A DNA stretch of 64,000 nt, from positions 1-64,000 of the forward strand of contig JAGYJZ010000002.1 of NCBI GenBank assembly GCA_018401875.1, written 5' to 3'. A model generated the notes under the pieces. It saw nothing but the letters and a program-made list of their open reading frames with translations, was not told the origin of the DNA and searched no databases. This document shows, in pieces, positions 7,702-17,291 of the stretch (position 1 is the first letter of the stretch; every line of letters starts with the position of its first letter). The DNA is from Salibacteraceae bacterium (GTDB lineage: Bacteria > Bacteroidota > Bacteroidia > Flavobacteriales_G > Salibacteraceae). A program made the position numbers and the translations under genes.

Positions 7702-8751
7702 ATGAAAAACGCATACTGGAAAAAATACACTCTAAATTTTAGGAAACCGAGCGGCACTTCGCGCGGAGTTTTACTCCAAAAAGTGAGTTACTTCATCATT
7801 GCAGAACGCGACAATTTCACCTATCCTGCCATCGGTGAATGCAGCTTAATTTCAGGATTGAGCCCTGACCCGATGGAAGGCTATGAACAAACGTTGACGG
7901 AAGTATGCCATTGGATCAACGAACAGCGCACCCAACTTCCCGATCTAAGCCTCTTTCCAAGCATTCAATTCGGACTTGAAACCTTTCTTGCCGATGCTGA
8001 GATGAGCGGCAGTAAAATATTTGGCGAAAGTGCATTCACAAAAGGCGATGACGCCATGCTGATTAACGGATTGGTGTGGATGGGCGAACCCGGTTTCATG
8101 ATGGAACAAGTAGCGCAAAAAGTGGCACAGGGATACTCGTGCATCAAGCTAAAAATTGGCGCCATCAATTTCAAGGAAGAAGTGGAGCTGCTGAAAAGCA
8201 TTCGCAATCAATATGGAAATGAACTTGAACTCCGCGTTGACGCCAACGGGGCGTTTCAGGCCGATGAAGCGATGGCCAAACTCGAAACCTTAAGTGCGTT
8301 CAACATCCACTCGATCGAGCAACCGATCATGCCTAATCAATGGGAAAATATGGCGAAACTGTGCCGTGAATCACCCATTCCGATCGCCTTGGACGAAGAG
8401 TTAATAACGGTAACTGATGAAGCCACTCAGGTCGAGATTTTGCAACACATTAAACCGGCATACATCATTTTAAAACCAAGTCTAATTGGTGGGTTAGACA
8501 CATCAAACGGTTGGATTGAAGAAGCAGAGAAAAATGGCATCGGATGGTGGATGACTTCCGCATTGGAAAGTAATATAGGATTAAACGCCATCACACAATT
8601 CACTTATAATAAGGGTGTTAATCTTCCGCAAGGTTTAGGCACAGGTTCGCTGTATTTGAATAACTTCGAATCGCCTCTATACATCAATGGAGAAATGATC
8701 AACTTTGACCCAACACAAACTTGGAACCTGAATCCCCTACTCTATGATTGA
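7702..8751 (+). CDS. menC: o-Succinylbenzoate synthase (enolase superfamily)
   Basis: Dehydrates SHCHC to o-succinylbenzoate in menaquinone synthesis. The start at 7702 (MKNAYWKKY) fits relatives better than the in-frame ATG at 7684. Enolase-superfamily catalytic residues are in place: KLK (about 149-151), metal ligands Asp in RVDANG (about 180), Glu in IEQP (about 206) and LDEE (about 231-232), and the later lysine in ILKPSLIGG. The 3' end overlaps menE by 8 bp. Neighbouring menE makes the MenC call preferable to dipeptide epimerase, to which the family is closely related. Confidence 0.88.
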   Translation: MKNAYWKKYTLNFRKPSGTSRGVLLQKVSYFIIAERDNFTYPAIGECSLISGLSPDPMEGYEQTLTEVCHWINEQRTQLPDLSLFPSIQFGLETFLADAEMSGSKIFGESAFTKGDDAMLINGLVWMGEPGFMMEQVAQKVAQGYSCIKLKIGAINFKEEVELLKSIRNQYGNELELRVDANGAFQADEAMAKLETLSAFNIHSIEQPIMPNQWENMAKLCRESPIPIALDEELITVTDEATQVEILQHIKPAYIILKPSLIGGLDTSNGWIEEAEKNGIGWWMTSALESNIGLNAITQFTYNKGVNLPQGLGTGSLYLNNFESPLYINGEMINFDPTQTWNLNPLLYD

Positions 8752-9868
8752 AGAATCTGCGGAATGGAAAAAATTTAAAACCTTATCGATCGATGGAAAA
8801 AAACGATCGTTACACGAATGGCGCGCCCACGCTCAGCAACAGCTGCAAGAAGGTTATGGAATGGGCGAATTGGAAGAAATCTTAGAGTTCGTTGTCGATT
8901 GGAGCAACACGAAAGATTGGATTCCGGCCCGCACCTCAGGCAGCACCGGCCGACCGAAAAACATCAAAATCAAAAAAGAGCACATCTTGGCGAGCGCACA
9001 ACGCACGCTCAATTTTTTGGATCTAAAACCCAATAATTCAGCCCTTTTGTGCATGCCAAACCGATTCATCGGAGGTAAGATGATGATCGCACGGTCGATT
9101 ATAGGCGCCTTGGATTTGCATATCGCTGAGTCAACTTCACTGCCAGAAATACCCGAAGGAAAAAGCATCGATTTTGCCGCATTGGTGCCGATGCAACTCT
9201 TCAACATCACTGAAAACGAAGAAGCTACATCAAAGTGGAAAAACGTAAAAAAGATCATCGTTGGAGGCGGACAAGTTGACCCACGTTTAGAAGAACGCAC
9301 GAAAAACTGGCCCAACGAGATTTACGAATCTTTTGGCATGACCGAAACCATATCGCACGTGGCGTTGCGCAGGGTAAATGGCACAGAAACGCGCGAGCCT
9401 TTTCGCGTGTTGGAAGGAATCGAAATTGAATCAGACGAACGCGGTTGCTTGGTATTGAAGTCAGAACTTCTTCCTAACAACCCACTGGTGACCAACGACA
9501 TCGTTAAAATTGAAGACGAGAAATCGTTTTTTTGGGTAGGTCGTGCCGACAACATGATCAACAGTGGGGGTGTGAAAATCATCCCTGAAGTGATCGAAAA
9601 ATTGGCGAAACCGATGCTCAACACAAAGTTCTTCTTTGCCGGTTTACCCGATGAAAAATTGGGCGAACGCGTGGTGCTCGTCATCGAAGGACAACCCTTG
9701 AGCACTAATGATCAAGCTGAACTCGAAGAAGACTTGCGTGTGGCATTGCACAAATACGAAATGCCGAAAGACATCCACTACCTCGATGCATTCGAAGAAA
9801 CCGAGAATGGTAAGCTGAATCGCAAGAACACAATCAAAGAGCTAAAAAAGAAATTAGCGAGCGTTTAA
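8744..9868 (+). CDS. menE: o-Succinylbenzoate-CoA ligase
   Basis: 374 residues, an AMP-forming ligase shorter than typical acyl-CoA synthetases, as usual for Bacteroidota MenE. Motifs: the phosphate loop TSGSTGRPKNIKIKKEH, the adenine motif YESFGMTET, FFWVGRADNMINSGGVKI (A8 hinge) and the C-terminal catalytic lysine region ETENGKLNRKN. Activates o-succinylbenzoate to its CoA ester for MenB. It overlaps menC by 8 bp. It converges with proline dehydrogenase six bases downstream, with a T-run in between that may serve both transcripts. Confidence 0.92.
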   Translation: MIEESAEWKKFKTLSIDGKKRSLHEWRAHAQQQLQEGYGMGELEEILEFVVDWSNTKDWIPARTSGSTGRPKNIKIKKEHILASAQRTLNFLDLKPNNSALLCMPNRFIGGKMMIARSIIGALDLHIAESTSLPEIPEGKSIDFAALVPMQLFNITENEEATSKWKNVKKIIVGGGQVDPRLEERTKNWPNEIYESFGMTETISHVALRRVNGTETREPFRVLEGIEIESDERGCLVLKSELLPNNPLVTNDIVKIEDEKSFFWVGRADNMINSGGVKIIPEVIEKLAKPMLNTKFFFAGLPDEKLGERVVLVIEGQPLSTNDQAELEEDLRVALHKYEMPKDIHYLDAFEETENGKLNRKNTIKELKKKLASV

Positions 9869-9874
9869 ATTTTT

Positions 9875-11089
9875 TTACACTTCAAACGACTCGTGACGTC
9901 TGCGCCTTCGTTCGTTTACGATCATCGAAAACTCTTTTCCCATTTGTCCTGCAATGGCAGAATTTTCCTTTGCCCTGCGCATGAGGTAAGGCAATGTGGC
10001 TTTCACCGGACCATATGGTAGATACTTCGAGACATTGTATCCTGAAGCCGCTAAGTTGAAACTCATGTAATCGCTCATCCCATACAGTTGCGAGAAATAG
10101 ATGTGCGGATGGTTGTTTTGCAATCCTTTTTGAGCCATCAATTCGGTGAGCAGCATTGAGCTTTCTTCGTTGTGTGTGCCGGCACAGATCTCTACCCAAT
10201 CAATGTTTTCAATGCTCAATTCGAGCGCTGTATTGTAATGATCGTCTGTAACTTGCTTAGTTGGGTTAATGGGTGTTGGATAACCCATTTCTTTGGCGCG
10301 TGAATTCTCTTTGTCGAGGTAGGCACCGCGCACGATTTTCATCCCAATTTTGAAGTCTTCTCTGCGGCCACGTTCAATCAATTGCTTGTAGTACTCTAAG
10401 CGGTCGTGGCGAAACATTTGAATTGTTTGAAAAATAATCGCCCGCTCCTTATTGTAACGCACCATCATCGATTCTACCAATCGGTCGATCGCATCTTGAA
10501 TCCAGCTTTCTTCGGCATCTACATAAATCGGCACTTGATTGTCATAGGCTGCTTGGCAAATGCGTTCGAAACGCAGGTGCAGGTTTCCTGCTTCTCTTCG
10601 CTCAGAGTCGTTAAGTTCTTTGTTTGACGACAGCTTTTCGAGTAGACTATTCTTCGCTATACCACTCACTTTAATGCACGAAACAGGAATGTTTGAATTC
10701 TCCTTCGCCAACAGAATGATGCGCACAATTTCGGTTTCAGTCTTTCCAAATTCGATCTCTTTGTCTTGCCCTTCTACCGAATAATCGAGGATGGCACCGA
10801 TCTGATTCACTCCCAATTTTTCCACTGCCTTCAGCGATTCAAAGATGGTTTCTCCTCCGCAAAACACGCGAAATACCGTTGGTTTCACCGCCCAACGTAT
10901 GGGCAAATTCCATTTCAACGCCAATTCGGCTAATGCCGTGAAGAATCGGGTGAGTGTTTGGTTGTTCATCATTCTGAAAATCCAGAATGAAAAACGCAAT
11001 TCACTGTCACTCAAATGCGCGAATGCGGTAGAGAAATCCCTAAAACTTAAGGGCGGAAATTCGTTGTTTTCACTTTGCGGTTTGTCCAT
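9875..11089 (-). CDS. Proline dehydrogenase (FAD-dependent)
   Basis: About 404 residues from MDKPQSENN; an in-frame ATG three codons earlier (11098) is possible. The TIM-barrel PRODH landmarks are LKWNLPIRWAVKPTVFRVFCGGE, GAILDYSVEG, a VYVDAEESW-like strand (PIYVDAEESWIQ), KIVRGAYLDKENSRA and the C-terminal YLPYGPVKATLPYLMRRAKEN with the RxxRE-like proline carboxylate site. Oxidises proline to pyrroline-5-carboxylate, feeding electrons to quinone. Stand-alone, without the P5C dehydrogenase domain of PutA. Its start overlaps the 3' end of the upstream M1 peptidase gene by 20 bp, so translation is probably coupled. Confidence 0.93.
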   Translation of the reverse strand: MDKPQSENNEFPPLSFRDFSTAFAHLSDSELRFSFWIFRMMNNQTLTRFFTALAELALKWNLPIRWAVKPTVFRVFCGGETIFESLKAVEKLGVNQIGAILDYSVEGQDKEIEFGKTETEIVRIILLAKENSNIPVSCIKVSGIAKNSLLEKLSSNKELNDSERREAGNLHLRFERICQAAYDNQVPIYVDAEESWIQDAIDRLVESMMVRYNKERAIIFQTIQMFRHDRLEYYKQLIERGRREDFKIGMKIVRGAYLDKENSRAKEMGYPTPINPTKQVTDDHYNTALELSIENIDWVEICAGTHNEESSMLLTELMAQKGLQNNHPHIYFSQLYGMSDYMSFNLAASGYNVSKYLPYGPVKATLPYLMRRAKENSAIAGQMGKEFSMIVNERRRRRHESFEV

Positions 11090-12974
11090 TGCTGTCAAAT
11101 TCTAACAACTCATCTAAGCTGTTGGTTGAAACGGAGTGATAGTTTGGTCGAGCCTGTGCGTAAATCGCGCATGCGCGCTCTAATGTTGGATCGGCCTTTG
11201 CCAAAGCCGAATACATCGGCATCAAGAATTTTCTTCGTCCAACGCGGATTAAAAATGACTCAATTTCGTCATTTGCTGCTGCGTAGTCATTCTCGATTGC
11301 GCGCAAGAACCACTCGGCTGCAATCTCGCTGTTGCCCGACTTTGTAAGTGCGAAGCGTTGGTCCAAATCTTTCAATTTAGACGCACCCACATCTCCTGGC
11401 AAGTGACGCAAAAAATGCAACCATTGGTGCGTGGTCCAATCGATGGTGTCAATAGCATTGGCATTTCCTTCGGCACTCAAGAATAGTTCAACTTGCTTGT
11501 TTACTTGATCAAACAATGCCGATGAAACCGAAATACAGTTTTCCGGCAAACCAGGTCCATACACCCATTCATCGATCTTCAAGGCAGCGTATTGGGCTTG
11601 GTCGTTGAGCAGCAAATCCTCTTTCAAGTGCGTTAAAAACTCTTCGGTAGTAATGGTCTGAAAAGCATTCGAAGCAAAATGTTCATTTAAAAATTGATCG
11701 AATTTTTCTCTCCCTACGTATTCTTCGATGGTGCGCAAAAAGAAGTAGCCTTTTTCATAGGCGATATTGGTCATGCCATCATCCGGATTTCGGCCGAGCA
11801 AATCCAACTTCAAATGGGTATCTTCAGGCTTATCCGTCAAGGCTTTCAACTCCATATCTAAATCTTGCTTTCCGAGCATGGTGAGCATATCAGCGTATGC
11901 TGTTCCGTACACATCTTCCATGATTCTTCGTTCAAAATAAACGGTAAATCCTTCGTTTAACCAGAAATCGTCCCACGTGCGGTTGGTCACTAAATTACCG
12001 CTCCAACTGTGTGCCAATTCGTGCGCCACCAAAGCCGTTAGCGATTTATCACCGGCCAAAATGGTTGGCGTGGCAAATGTCAATCGCGGATTTTCCATGC
12101 CACCAAACGGGAAGCTCGGTGGCAACACCAGCACGTCATACTGATCCCACGCGTATTTGCCGTAAATTTTCTCGGCCGACTCCAACATTTTCTGCATGTC
12201 TTCAAACTCAAAGGCGGTGGCTTGCACCATGCTCGGTTCGGCATACACACCTGTGCTTTCGCCTACTTTTCTAAATTCAAGATCGCCCACGGCCAACGCC
12301 ATTAAATAACTCGGAATGGGTTGATTCATAGTGAAATGATACACGCCTGAAGAATCAATTGCTGTAGGGTTGGAAGCGCTCATCACGGCCATCAATCCCG
12401 AGGGAACGGTGACGGTAGCTTCATAGGTGTAGCGTATGCCCGGACTGTCTTGACAAGGAATCCATGTACGCGCCAAAATCGCCTGCGATTGGGTAAATAA
12501 AAACGGATGAACTTTTCCAGCAGTTTGCTGCGGATTAAGCCATTGCAGCGCTTCCGCTCCTTCGGTAGTAGAATAATCGATGCGCACTTGCTTCGTGTTT
12601 GGGGCAATGGCCACTTCCAACGGCTGGCCTAAAAAAGGCACTTCCGGGCCGATCCACCAATCTTTCGTTTCTGCGCTGTCAACAAACACTTTTTCAATGG
12701 TCAGGTTGCGGATATCAAACACAATCCGCTTCGCGTCTGAAGCCGTTTCAATGTCATAGATGGCACTGGCTTTCAGCTGGCGTTGATCAAAATCTACAGT
12801 GGCGATTAAGTTTAAATGATTGACCTGCGCTTCTGCAGGTCGGGCAAAGGAATGGGTCAGGATATTTTCTTCTTTCGCTTTATTCTCTTGGCTCGATTCG
12901 CTCGGCCCACCGCAAGAAATCAAGGCCAACAACGAAATAATTCCGACAACACGGTTCATCATAACACTTTTCAA
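11070..12974 (-). CDS. M1-family metallopeptidase, predicted lipoprotein
   Basis: 634 residues, aminopeptidase N / leukotriene A4 hydrolase type. The signal ends in ALISC (Cys21 by this start; ATGs at 12962 and 12959 give shorter signals), so the enzyme is probably a membrane-anchored lipoprotein. Catalytic signature: GGMENP substrate motif, the zinc site HELAHSW with the third ligand Glu in NEGF, and a downstream Tyr in NIAYEKGYFF. The C-terminal helical region is shorter than in large APN enzymes and resembles the LTA4H type. Presumably trims peptides for import; adjacency to proline dehydrogenase, which it overlaps, suggests a link to peptide or proline catabolism. Confidence 0.93.
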   Translation of the reverse strand: MKSVMMNRVVGIISLLALISCGGPSESSQENKAKEENILTHSFARPAEAQVNHLNLIATVDFDQRQLKASAIYDIETASDAKRIVFDIRNLTIEKVFVDSAETKDWWIGPEVPFLGQPLEVAIAPNTKQVRIDYSTTEGAEALQWLNPQQTAGKVHPFLFTQSQAILARTWIPCQDSPGIRYTYEATVTVPSGLMAVMSASNPTAIDSSGVYHFTMNQPIPSYLMALAVGDLEFRKVGESTGVYAEPSMVQATAFEFEDMQKMLESAEKIYGKYAWDQYDVLVLPPSFPFGGMENPRLTFATPTILAGDKSLTALVAHELAHSWSGNLVTNRTWDDFWLNEGFTVYFERRIMEDVYGTAYADMLTMLGKQDLDMELKALTDKPEDTHLKLDLLGRNPDDGMTNIAYEKGYFFLRTIEEYVGREKFDQFLNEHFASNAFQTITTEEFLTHLKEDLLLNDQAQYAALKIDEWVYGPGLPENCISVSSALFDQVNKQVELFLSAEGNANAIDTIDWTTHQWLHFLRHLPGDVGASKLKDLDQRFALTKSGNSEIAAEWFLRAIENDYAAANDEIESFLIRVGRRKFLMPMYSALAKADPTLERACAIYAQARPNYHSVSTNSLDELLEFDSNGQTAK

Positions 12975-13083
12975 ATTTGAAGACGAAAGTAATGCGCAGA
13001 AATGAGCTCAAGACAATGACATGATCATTCCATCAAAGGAAGTTTTGGCAATGTATGTTGAGAAGTTCGTTAACCCAAATCGA

Positions 13084-14700
13084 CTACAGTTTCATCAATT
13101 TGTAGGAATAGACATCACTTTCCGTTTCAAAATTGATAAAGTAGGCGCCCGCAGGATAAGGCGTCAAATCGATATTTTCAAGCGTGCTGCGCTGCACAAA
13201 AGTCTCCATGCGTTGTCCGATGGCCGAATACAAGGTGGCTTTGGTGCCAACCAAATGTTCATCCACCCTTATTTGAAGCCTGTCTTTAACGGGATTCGGA
13301 AAAAACACAATGCCTTGATCGATGGCATCGTGAAACCCCATGGTGGTGTTGGTGTCTTCTTGATAAATCCTTACGTAGTCGATAATCATCGGACTTTCCG
13401 TAAAGTTTGGGGTGATGGGTTCTTGCATGGCCACATTCAGCAGCAAGTATTGATCGACAATGAAGGGCCAATTTTGCATGTCTTTTGGATCCGGTGCGTA
13501 GGTGTAAAAGACATAGCCGTCAAAGCTGAAGTCCATTTTCTCAGGCGTCCACACCAAGCCATAAGTGTGAAATTCGGTAGAAACATCTTCGTCAACCAAA
13601 CCACCATGATTGATGGTTCCGCCAAACGAAGAAGGAGTGTGCAAGGCACTTTGCACGTAGTTTTGATTGTTACCCCAATGCTCCATGATGTCTATTTCTC
13701 CGCACGCGGGCCAACCTGTTGTTCCGAACTGATCATCCCAAAAGCCACCGTTTTCATTGATGTTTTTTCCGAGCATCCAAATGGCTGGCCAAGTGCCAGC
13801 ACCAAAAGGCAATTGTGCACGCACTTCAACCTTTCCATAGGTAAAAGCAAACTTCGAATTGAGTCGCGCTGAGGTGTATTGCTTCGTTTGTCCTTGATCG
13901 GTAAAACTTTCTTTCTTGGCCATGATGTAGAGCTTTCCATCTTCTACAAAACTGTTTTCAATGCGGTCGGTGTAGTGCTGCACTTCGTTGTTAAACCACG
14001 AATTTCCATTGGGCAACAATGTTTGGTGAAACCATTTCTCGGTGTCGATGGCGCCATCGTTATCAAATTCATCAGACCAAACCAGCAGGTCGTAAACAGG
14101 GTCGGGTTCGGGAAGCGTGATAGTGCCATCATAGACGAAATCATCGATATAGGCAATCACGTGATCGCTGTTGTTTTCGCCATTAACTTGCAGCAAAACA
14201 CGATTGAGGTCATCGCGCACGATAGGGTCAGGTGAGCCGGCATCGAGGTTGATGAAATTGTCGTTTTCAAAATCGAAGGTGACGGTTTGCCATTGATCCA
14301 AAGCGATGGATTTGATGATTTCGGTTTGGGTAGTCCACGGCTCGCCCAAGGTGCCGTCTTGCAATTTGAGTGAAACTTGGTTGGGTTGACTGCCAGTGAT
14401 TGTGGCTGACGGTACGTAAATTTTCAGGCTGAAATTGGCGTTGGCAGCCAAATCAAAATTTGATGGAATATCGAATCGCACGTTGGCATACGCCCCGCCT
14501 TGGTCGTTGTATTGCAGCACAGTGGCCGAAGCATTGGAGGTATTAACGAGCGGATTAGCGAAGGCATCATCCACCAAGCAATCATCGCCCACCCACGCTT
14601 GGATGGTGCCGTTGCCTTCAAAGTCGTCTTCTACGGTTTGCGAAAATGCCGCCACTGAAAGCAGCATTGCAAATGTGAGTGTGAGTAAATATTGATTCAA
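13084..14700 (-). CDS. Secreted GH16 beta-glucanase (laminarinase-like) with T9SS sorting domain
   Basis: 538 residues. Signal peptide ending near AFSQ; an N-terminal beta-sandwich (about 25-195) resembling carbohydrate-binding modules; a GH16 catalytic domain (about 205-445) with LLVWSDEFD, KLYIMAKKES, GTWPAIWMLG and the active-site signature GEIDIMEHWG (nucleophile E335, acid/base E340); and a C-terminal T9SS type A domain beginning FFPNPVKDRLQI. The start codon is TTG, since no ATG lies in frame upstream. GH16 enzymes of this group cleave beta-1,3- or 1,3/1,4-glucans such as laminarin, consistent with a marine algal-polysaccharide user, but substrate is inferred. No SusCD pair is adjacent. 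Confidence 0.93.
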   Translation of the reverse strand: MNQYLLTLTFAMLLSVAAFSQTVEDDFEGNGTIQAWVGDDCLVDDAFANPLVNTSNASATVLQYNDQGGAYANVRFDIPSNFDLAANANFSLKIYVPSATITGSQPNQVSLKLQDGTLGEPWTTQTEIIKSIALDQWQTVTFDFENDNFINLDAGSPDPIVRDDLNRVLLQVNGENNSDHVIAYIDDFVYDGTITLPEPDPVYDLLVWSDEFDNDGAIDTEKWFHQTLLPNGNSWFNNEVQHYTDRIENSFVEDGKLYIMAKKESFTDQGQTKQYTSARLNSKFAFTYGKVEVRAQLPFGAGTWPAIWMLGKNINENGGFWDDQFGTTGWPACGEIDIMEHWGNNQNYVQSALHTPSSFGGTINHGGLVDEDVSTEFHTYGLVWTPEKMDFSFDGYVFYTYAPDPKDMQNWPFIVDQYLLLNVAMQEPITPNFTESPMIIDYVRIYQEDTNTTMGFHDAIDQGIVFFPNPVKDRLQIRVDEHLVGTKATLYSAIGQRMETFVQRSTLENIDLTPYPAGAYFINFETESDVYSYKLMKL

Positions 14701-14978
14701 AATGCGGAGTTTAAAAATGAACTGGCGCTCAAGATATGGTGTTTTTCACTAGAAGAAAAAGAGTGAATACGATCAAAGTAAAAACATCCCTGTTTGGGAA
14801 TATGATGGGAGATGAAAAAAGAGGATTTTGAGGTAGCGCAACTGCAGCATTTCATGATTAAAAGCGACACCTTACATCTGAATTATTAAGCATCATTTCT
14901 CGACAAATTTCATGCGGTGCTGCGATAAGTGAAAAATTAAGCCGTTCTTGGACGTTAGAATGAAGGCATTGCGTTAAC

Positions 14979-16790
14979 ATGGAGTTGTACCTCACACTTG
15001 GAATCATTGTCCTTGGTATTTTCCTTTTCGTAAAGGACTATTTCACGATCGATACGACTTCGCTATTGATCATGGCCATGTTTATCGTAACGGGCATTCT
15101 CAGTCCTGAAGACGGTTTCGCGGGTTTTATTCATCCTGCCACCGTCACACTCGGCTGCATGTTTGTGGTCAGCGCTGCGATTTTTAAAACGGGGATCATT
15201 GACGGATTGAGCACTCGAATTATTAGGCTCGCACGTATCCACTACATCATGGCGCTGATGGTGTTTTGTGTGGTAACGGCCGTGTTATCGGCTTTTATAA
15301 ATGATACAGCTGTAGTAGCCATTATGATTCCAATGGCCTTGGTGGTGTGCAAAGAAACCGGCATAAGTCCATCAAAATTGCTCATCCCAATCTCATTTTC
15401 AGCATGTTTTGGTGGCGCTTGCACGCTCATCGGCACGGGCACCAACATCCTCATCAGCGGCTACGCTCAAAAAAGCGGACTCGATGGTTTTGGCATGTTT
15501 GAATTTGCCCATGCTGCAATGGTGCTCGGTGGCATCGGATTGATCTACCTCTTTTTGATTGCACCATTTTTACTCCCAAAACGCAAAGGCACCAGCGACA
15601 CAGAATTGGTGCGCGAAGCAGAAAAGTATGTCGCAGAAATAAAACTCAACGCAGGCAGTGATGACGCAACTAAAGAGTTAAAATCATCGGCTTTGGTGCG
15701 TGATTTTAAAGCCGAAATCCTGTCCATCAACCGCAATTCTGAGCGCATTGAAAACTTCACACCCGATTTTAAATTCCGAGAAAACGATACCCTAAAATTA
15801 CTGATCAGTCCAAACAACTTGCTAAGCTTAAAACACGCAAATGGCTATGCAGTAAGCGGAGATGATGTGATTCGAGACTTGGAACCCAGCGAACCGACAT
15901 CTGAGCAGTCAACAAGCGACTCTTTGGCCGATTTCAGCAAGCGCATGTATGAGATTTTAATTCCCATCGGCTCTGAACTGGCAGGAAAGTCGATCAAGGA
16001 GTTAAACTTCAGGAGGGCTCACCGGGCGTCAGTATTGGCGATCAGGCATCGAAACGAAACGAAATTTCAACACCTGAATGAAGTCAAACTGAAAGAGGGC
16101 GATTTGCTTTTGGTGTACAGTTCAGAGAAAGATTTAACCCGGCTCACCGCACAAAATCAAGCGATTGTTGTGTCGCACTACGAAAAGAAGCGCATCGATT
16201 ACAAAAAAGCAATACCCGCCTTGCTCATCGCTGCTGGCGTGGTGGGTGCCGCTGCGCTCAACATCACTTCGATTTTAATGGCGGGCATTATCGGTTGTTT
16301 GCTGCTGGTGACCACATCCATTTTAAAACCACAGGAAGCCTATCAAGCCATCGATTGGAAAGTAATTTTTATGATGGCGGGGGTACTTTCGATGGGAATG
16401 GCGCTAGAAAACACCGGTGGTTCTGCGCTTATTTCAGTGGCAATTTTCAACGCCATGGGTGATTTAGACCCACGCATTACGCTGAGTCTGGTGTTCTTAG
16501 TTACATTTCTTTCCACCAATATTCTCTCTAGTCGAGCTTCAGCGGCACTGATGGCCCCGATCGTGATCAGCCTTGCTTCAGCAATGCAAGTGAGTGAGCG
16601 TCCTTTTTTAATTGCGGTGATGTTTGCGTGTGCGTTTACATTTATGACTCCTGTCTGCAATCCAACAAACACCATGGTGTACGCGCCTGGCAATTATACC
16701 TACACCGACTTTTTAAAGGTTGGAACACCGTTGAACATTATCATTTGGATTGCAGCCTCGTTTATTATCCCTCTATTTTTTCCCTTTTAG
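14979..16790 (+). CDS. SLC13/DASS-type anion permease with two cytosolic RCK-C (TrkA-C) domains
   Basis: 603 residues. About eleven hydrophobic segments in two blocks: the first covers residues 1-205 and the second about 410-600. Between them is a soluble region with two TrkA-C-like domains (FKAEILSINRNSERI..NDTLKLLISP and MYEILIPIGSELAGKSIKELNFRR..EGDLLLVYS). SLC13-type motifs are visible as INDTAVVAIMIPMA and GTGTNILISG in the first half and FLSTNILSSRASAALMAP in the second. Probably a sodium-coupled carboxylate or sulfate transporter gated by a ligand bound to the RCK-C pair; the substrate is unknown. DUF202 follows two bases later. Confidence 0.9.
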   Translation: MELYLTLGIIVLGIFLFVKDYFTIDTTSLLIMAMFIVTGILSPEDGFAGFIHPATVTLGCMFVVSAAIFKTGIIDGLSTRIIRLARIHYIMALMVFCVVTAVLSAFINDTAVVAIMIPMALVVCKETGISPSKLLIPISFSACFGGACTLIGTGTNILISGYAQKSGLDGFGMFEFAHAAMVLGGIGLIYLFLIAPFLLPKRKGTSDTELVREAEKYVAEIKLNAGSDDATKELKSSALVRDFKAEILSINRNSERIENFTPDFKFRENDTLKLLISPNNLLSLKHANGYAVSGDDVIRDLEPSEPTSEQSTSDSLADFSKRMYEILIPIGSELAGKSIKELNFRRAHRASVLAIRHRNETKFQHLNEVKLKEGDLLLVYSSEKDLTRLTAQNQAIVVSHYEKKRIDYKKAIPALLIAAGVVGAAALNITSILMAGIIGCLLLVTTSILKPQEAYQAIDWKVIFMMAGVLSMGMALENTGGSALISVAIFNAMGDLDPRITLSLVFLVTFLSTNILSSRASAALMAPIVISLASAMQVSERPFLIAVMFACAFTFMTPVCNPTNTMVYAPGNYTYTDFLKVGTPLNIIIWIAASFIIPLFFPF

Positions 16791-16792
16791 AC

Positions 16793-17140
16793 ATGAAAAA
16801 AATATTCAAAAACCTCACAAAGTTTACGGAAGACTACGAAAACAAAGAAGCGATCATCCTGCGCGATCATCTGGCGATGGAACGCACAAAACTGGCCAAC
16901 GAGCGCACGCTGCTCTCCTACTTGCGCACCTCGCTCTATTTGGTGCTCGGAGGAATCGCATTTCTAGGAATGAAAGATTTTGAGGAAATGCGAAACGTAG
17001 GCTACCTTTCACTCGCGTTAAGTGCATTGCTTTTCGTTATAGGCGTGGTGCGTTTCGTTCAGCTCAGAAAACACATGAAACGCATGTATGAACCGCTATA
17101 TAATGCCTCTTCGGAAGATTCGGAGGCAAGCAAAAGTTAA
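16793..17140 (+). CDS. DUF202 small membrane protein
   Basis: 115 residues from the ATG two bases after the transporter stop; an upstream frame extension overlaps the transporter and is not used. The DUF202 signature is clear: LAMERTKLANERTLLSYLRTSLYLVLGGIAF, followed by a second membrane segment YLSLALSALLFVIGVVRF and a basic tail. The family consists of small integral membrane proteins without a settled function (yeast Vtc1 is a distant relative). Tight coupling to the SLC13 transporter suggests an accessory role. Confidence 0.88.
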   Translation: MKKIFKNLTKFTEDYENKEAIILRDHLAMERTKLANERTLLSYLRTSLYLVLGGIAFLGMKDFEEMRNVGYLSLALSALLFVIGVVRFVQLRKHMKRMYEPLYNASSEDSEASKS

Positions 17141-17291
17141 GTCAAAACAATTATAATCTATCATTCAAACGGATTACGGTAACTGGAGAACACAAGAACC
17201 TTAAACCATTTGGTTAATTTCACATCCGCAGACCCAAGATTTTTGCTCTTAAGAATTTTAATAGTCTGCTCACACATCGAATCAAAGCCCT

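Noticed and set aside
13021-13872. Open frame of 283 codons on the plus strand
   Set aside because: It lies opposite the well-supported GH16 gene and has no recognisable protein pattern; it is a frame shadow of a coding region.
14701-14978. Short gene or riboswitch in the 278-bp gap before the SLC13 gene
   Set aside because: No open frame with a plausible start, no known riboswitch core and no strong hairpin could be seen.
16628-16792. Longer N-terminus for the DUF202 protein
   Set aside because: The extension overlaps the SLC13 transporter end in another frame; the ATG at 16793 gives the complete family start.
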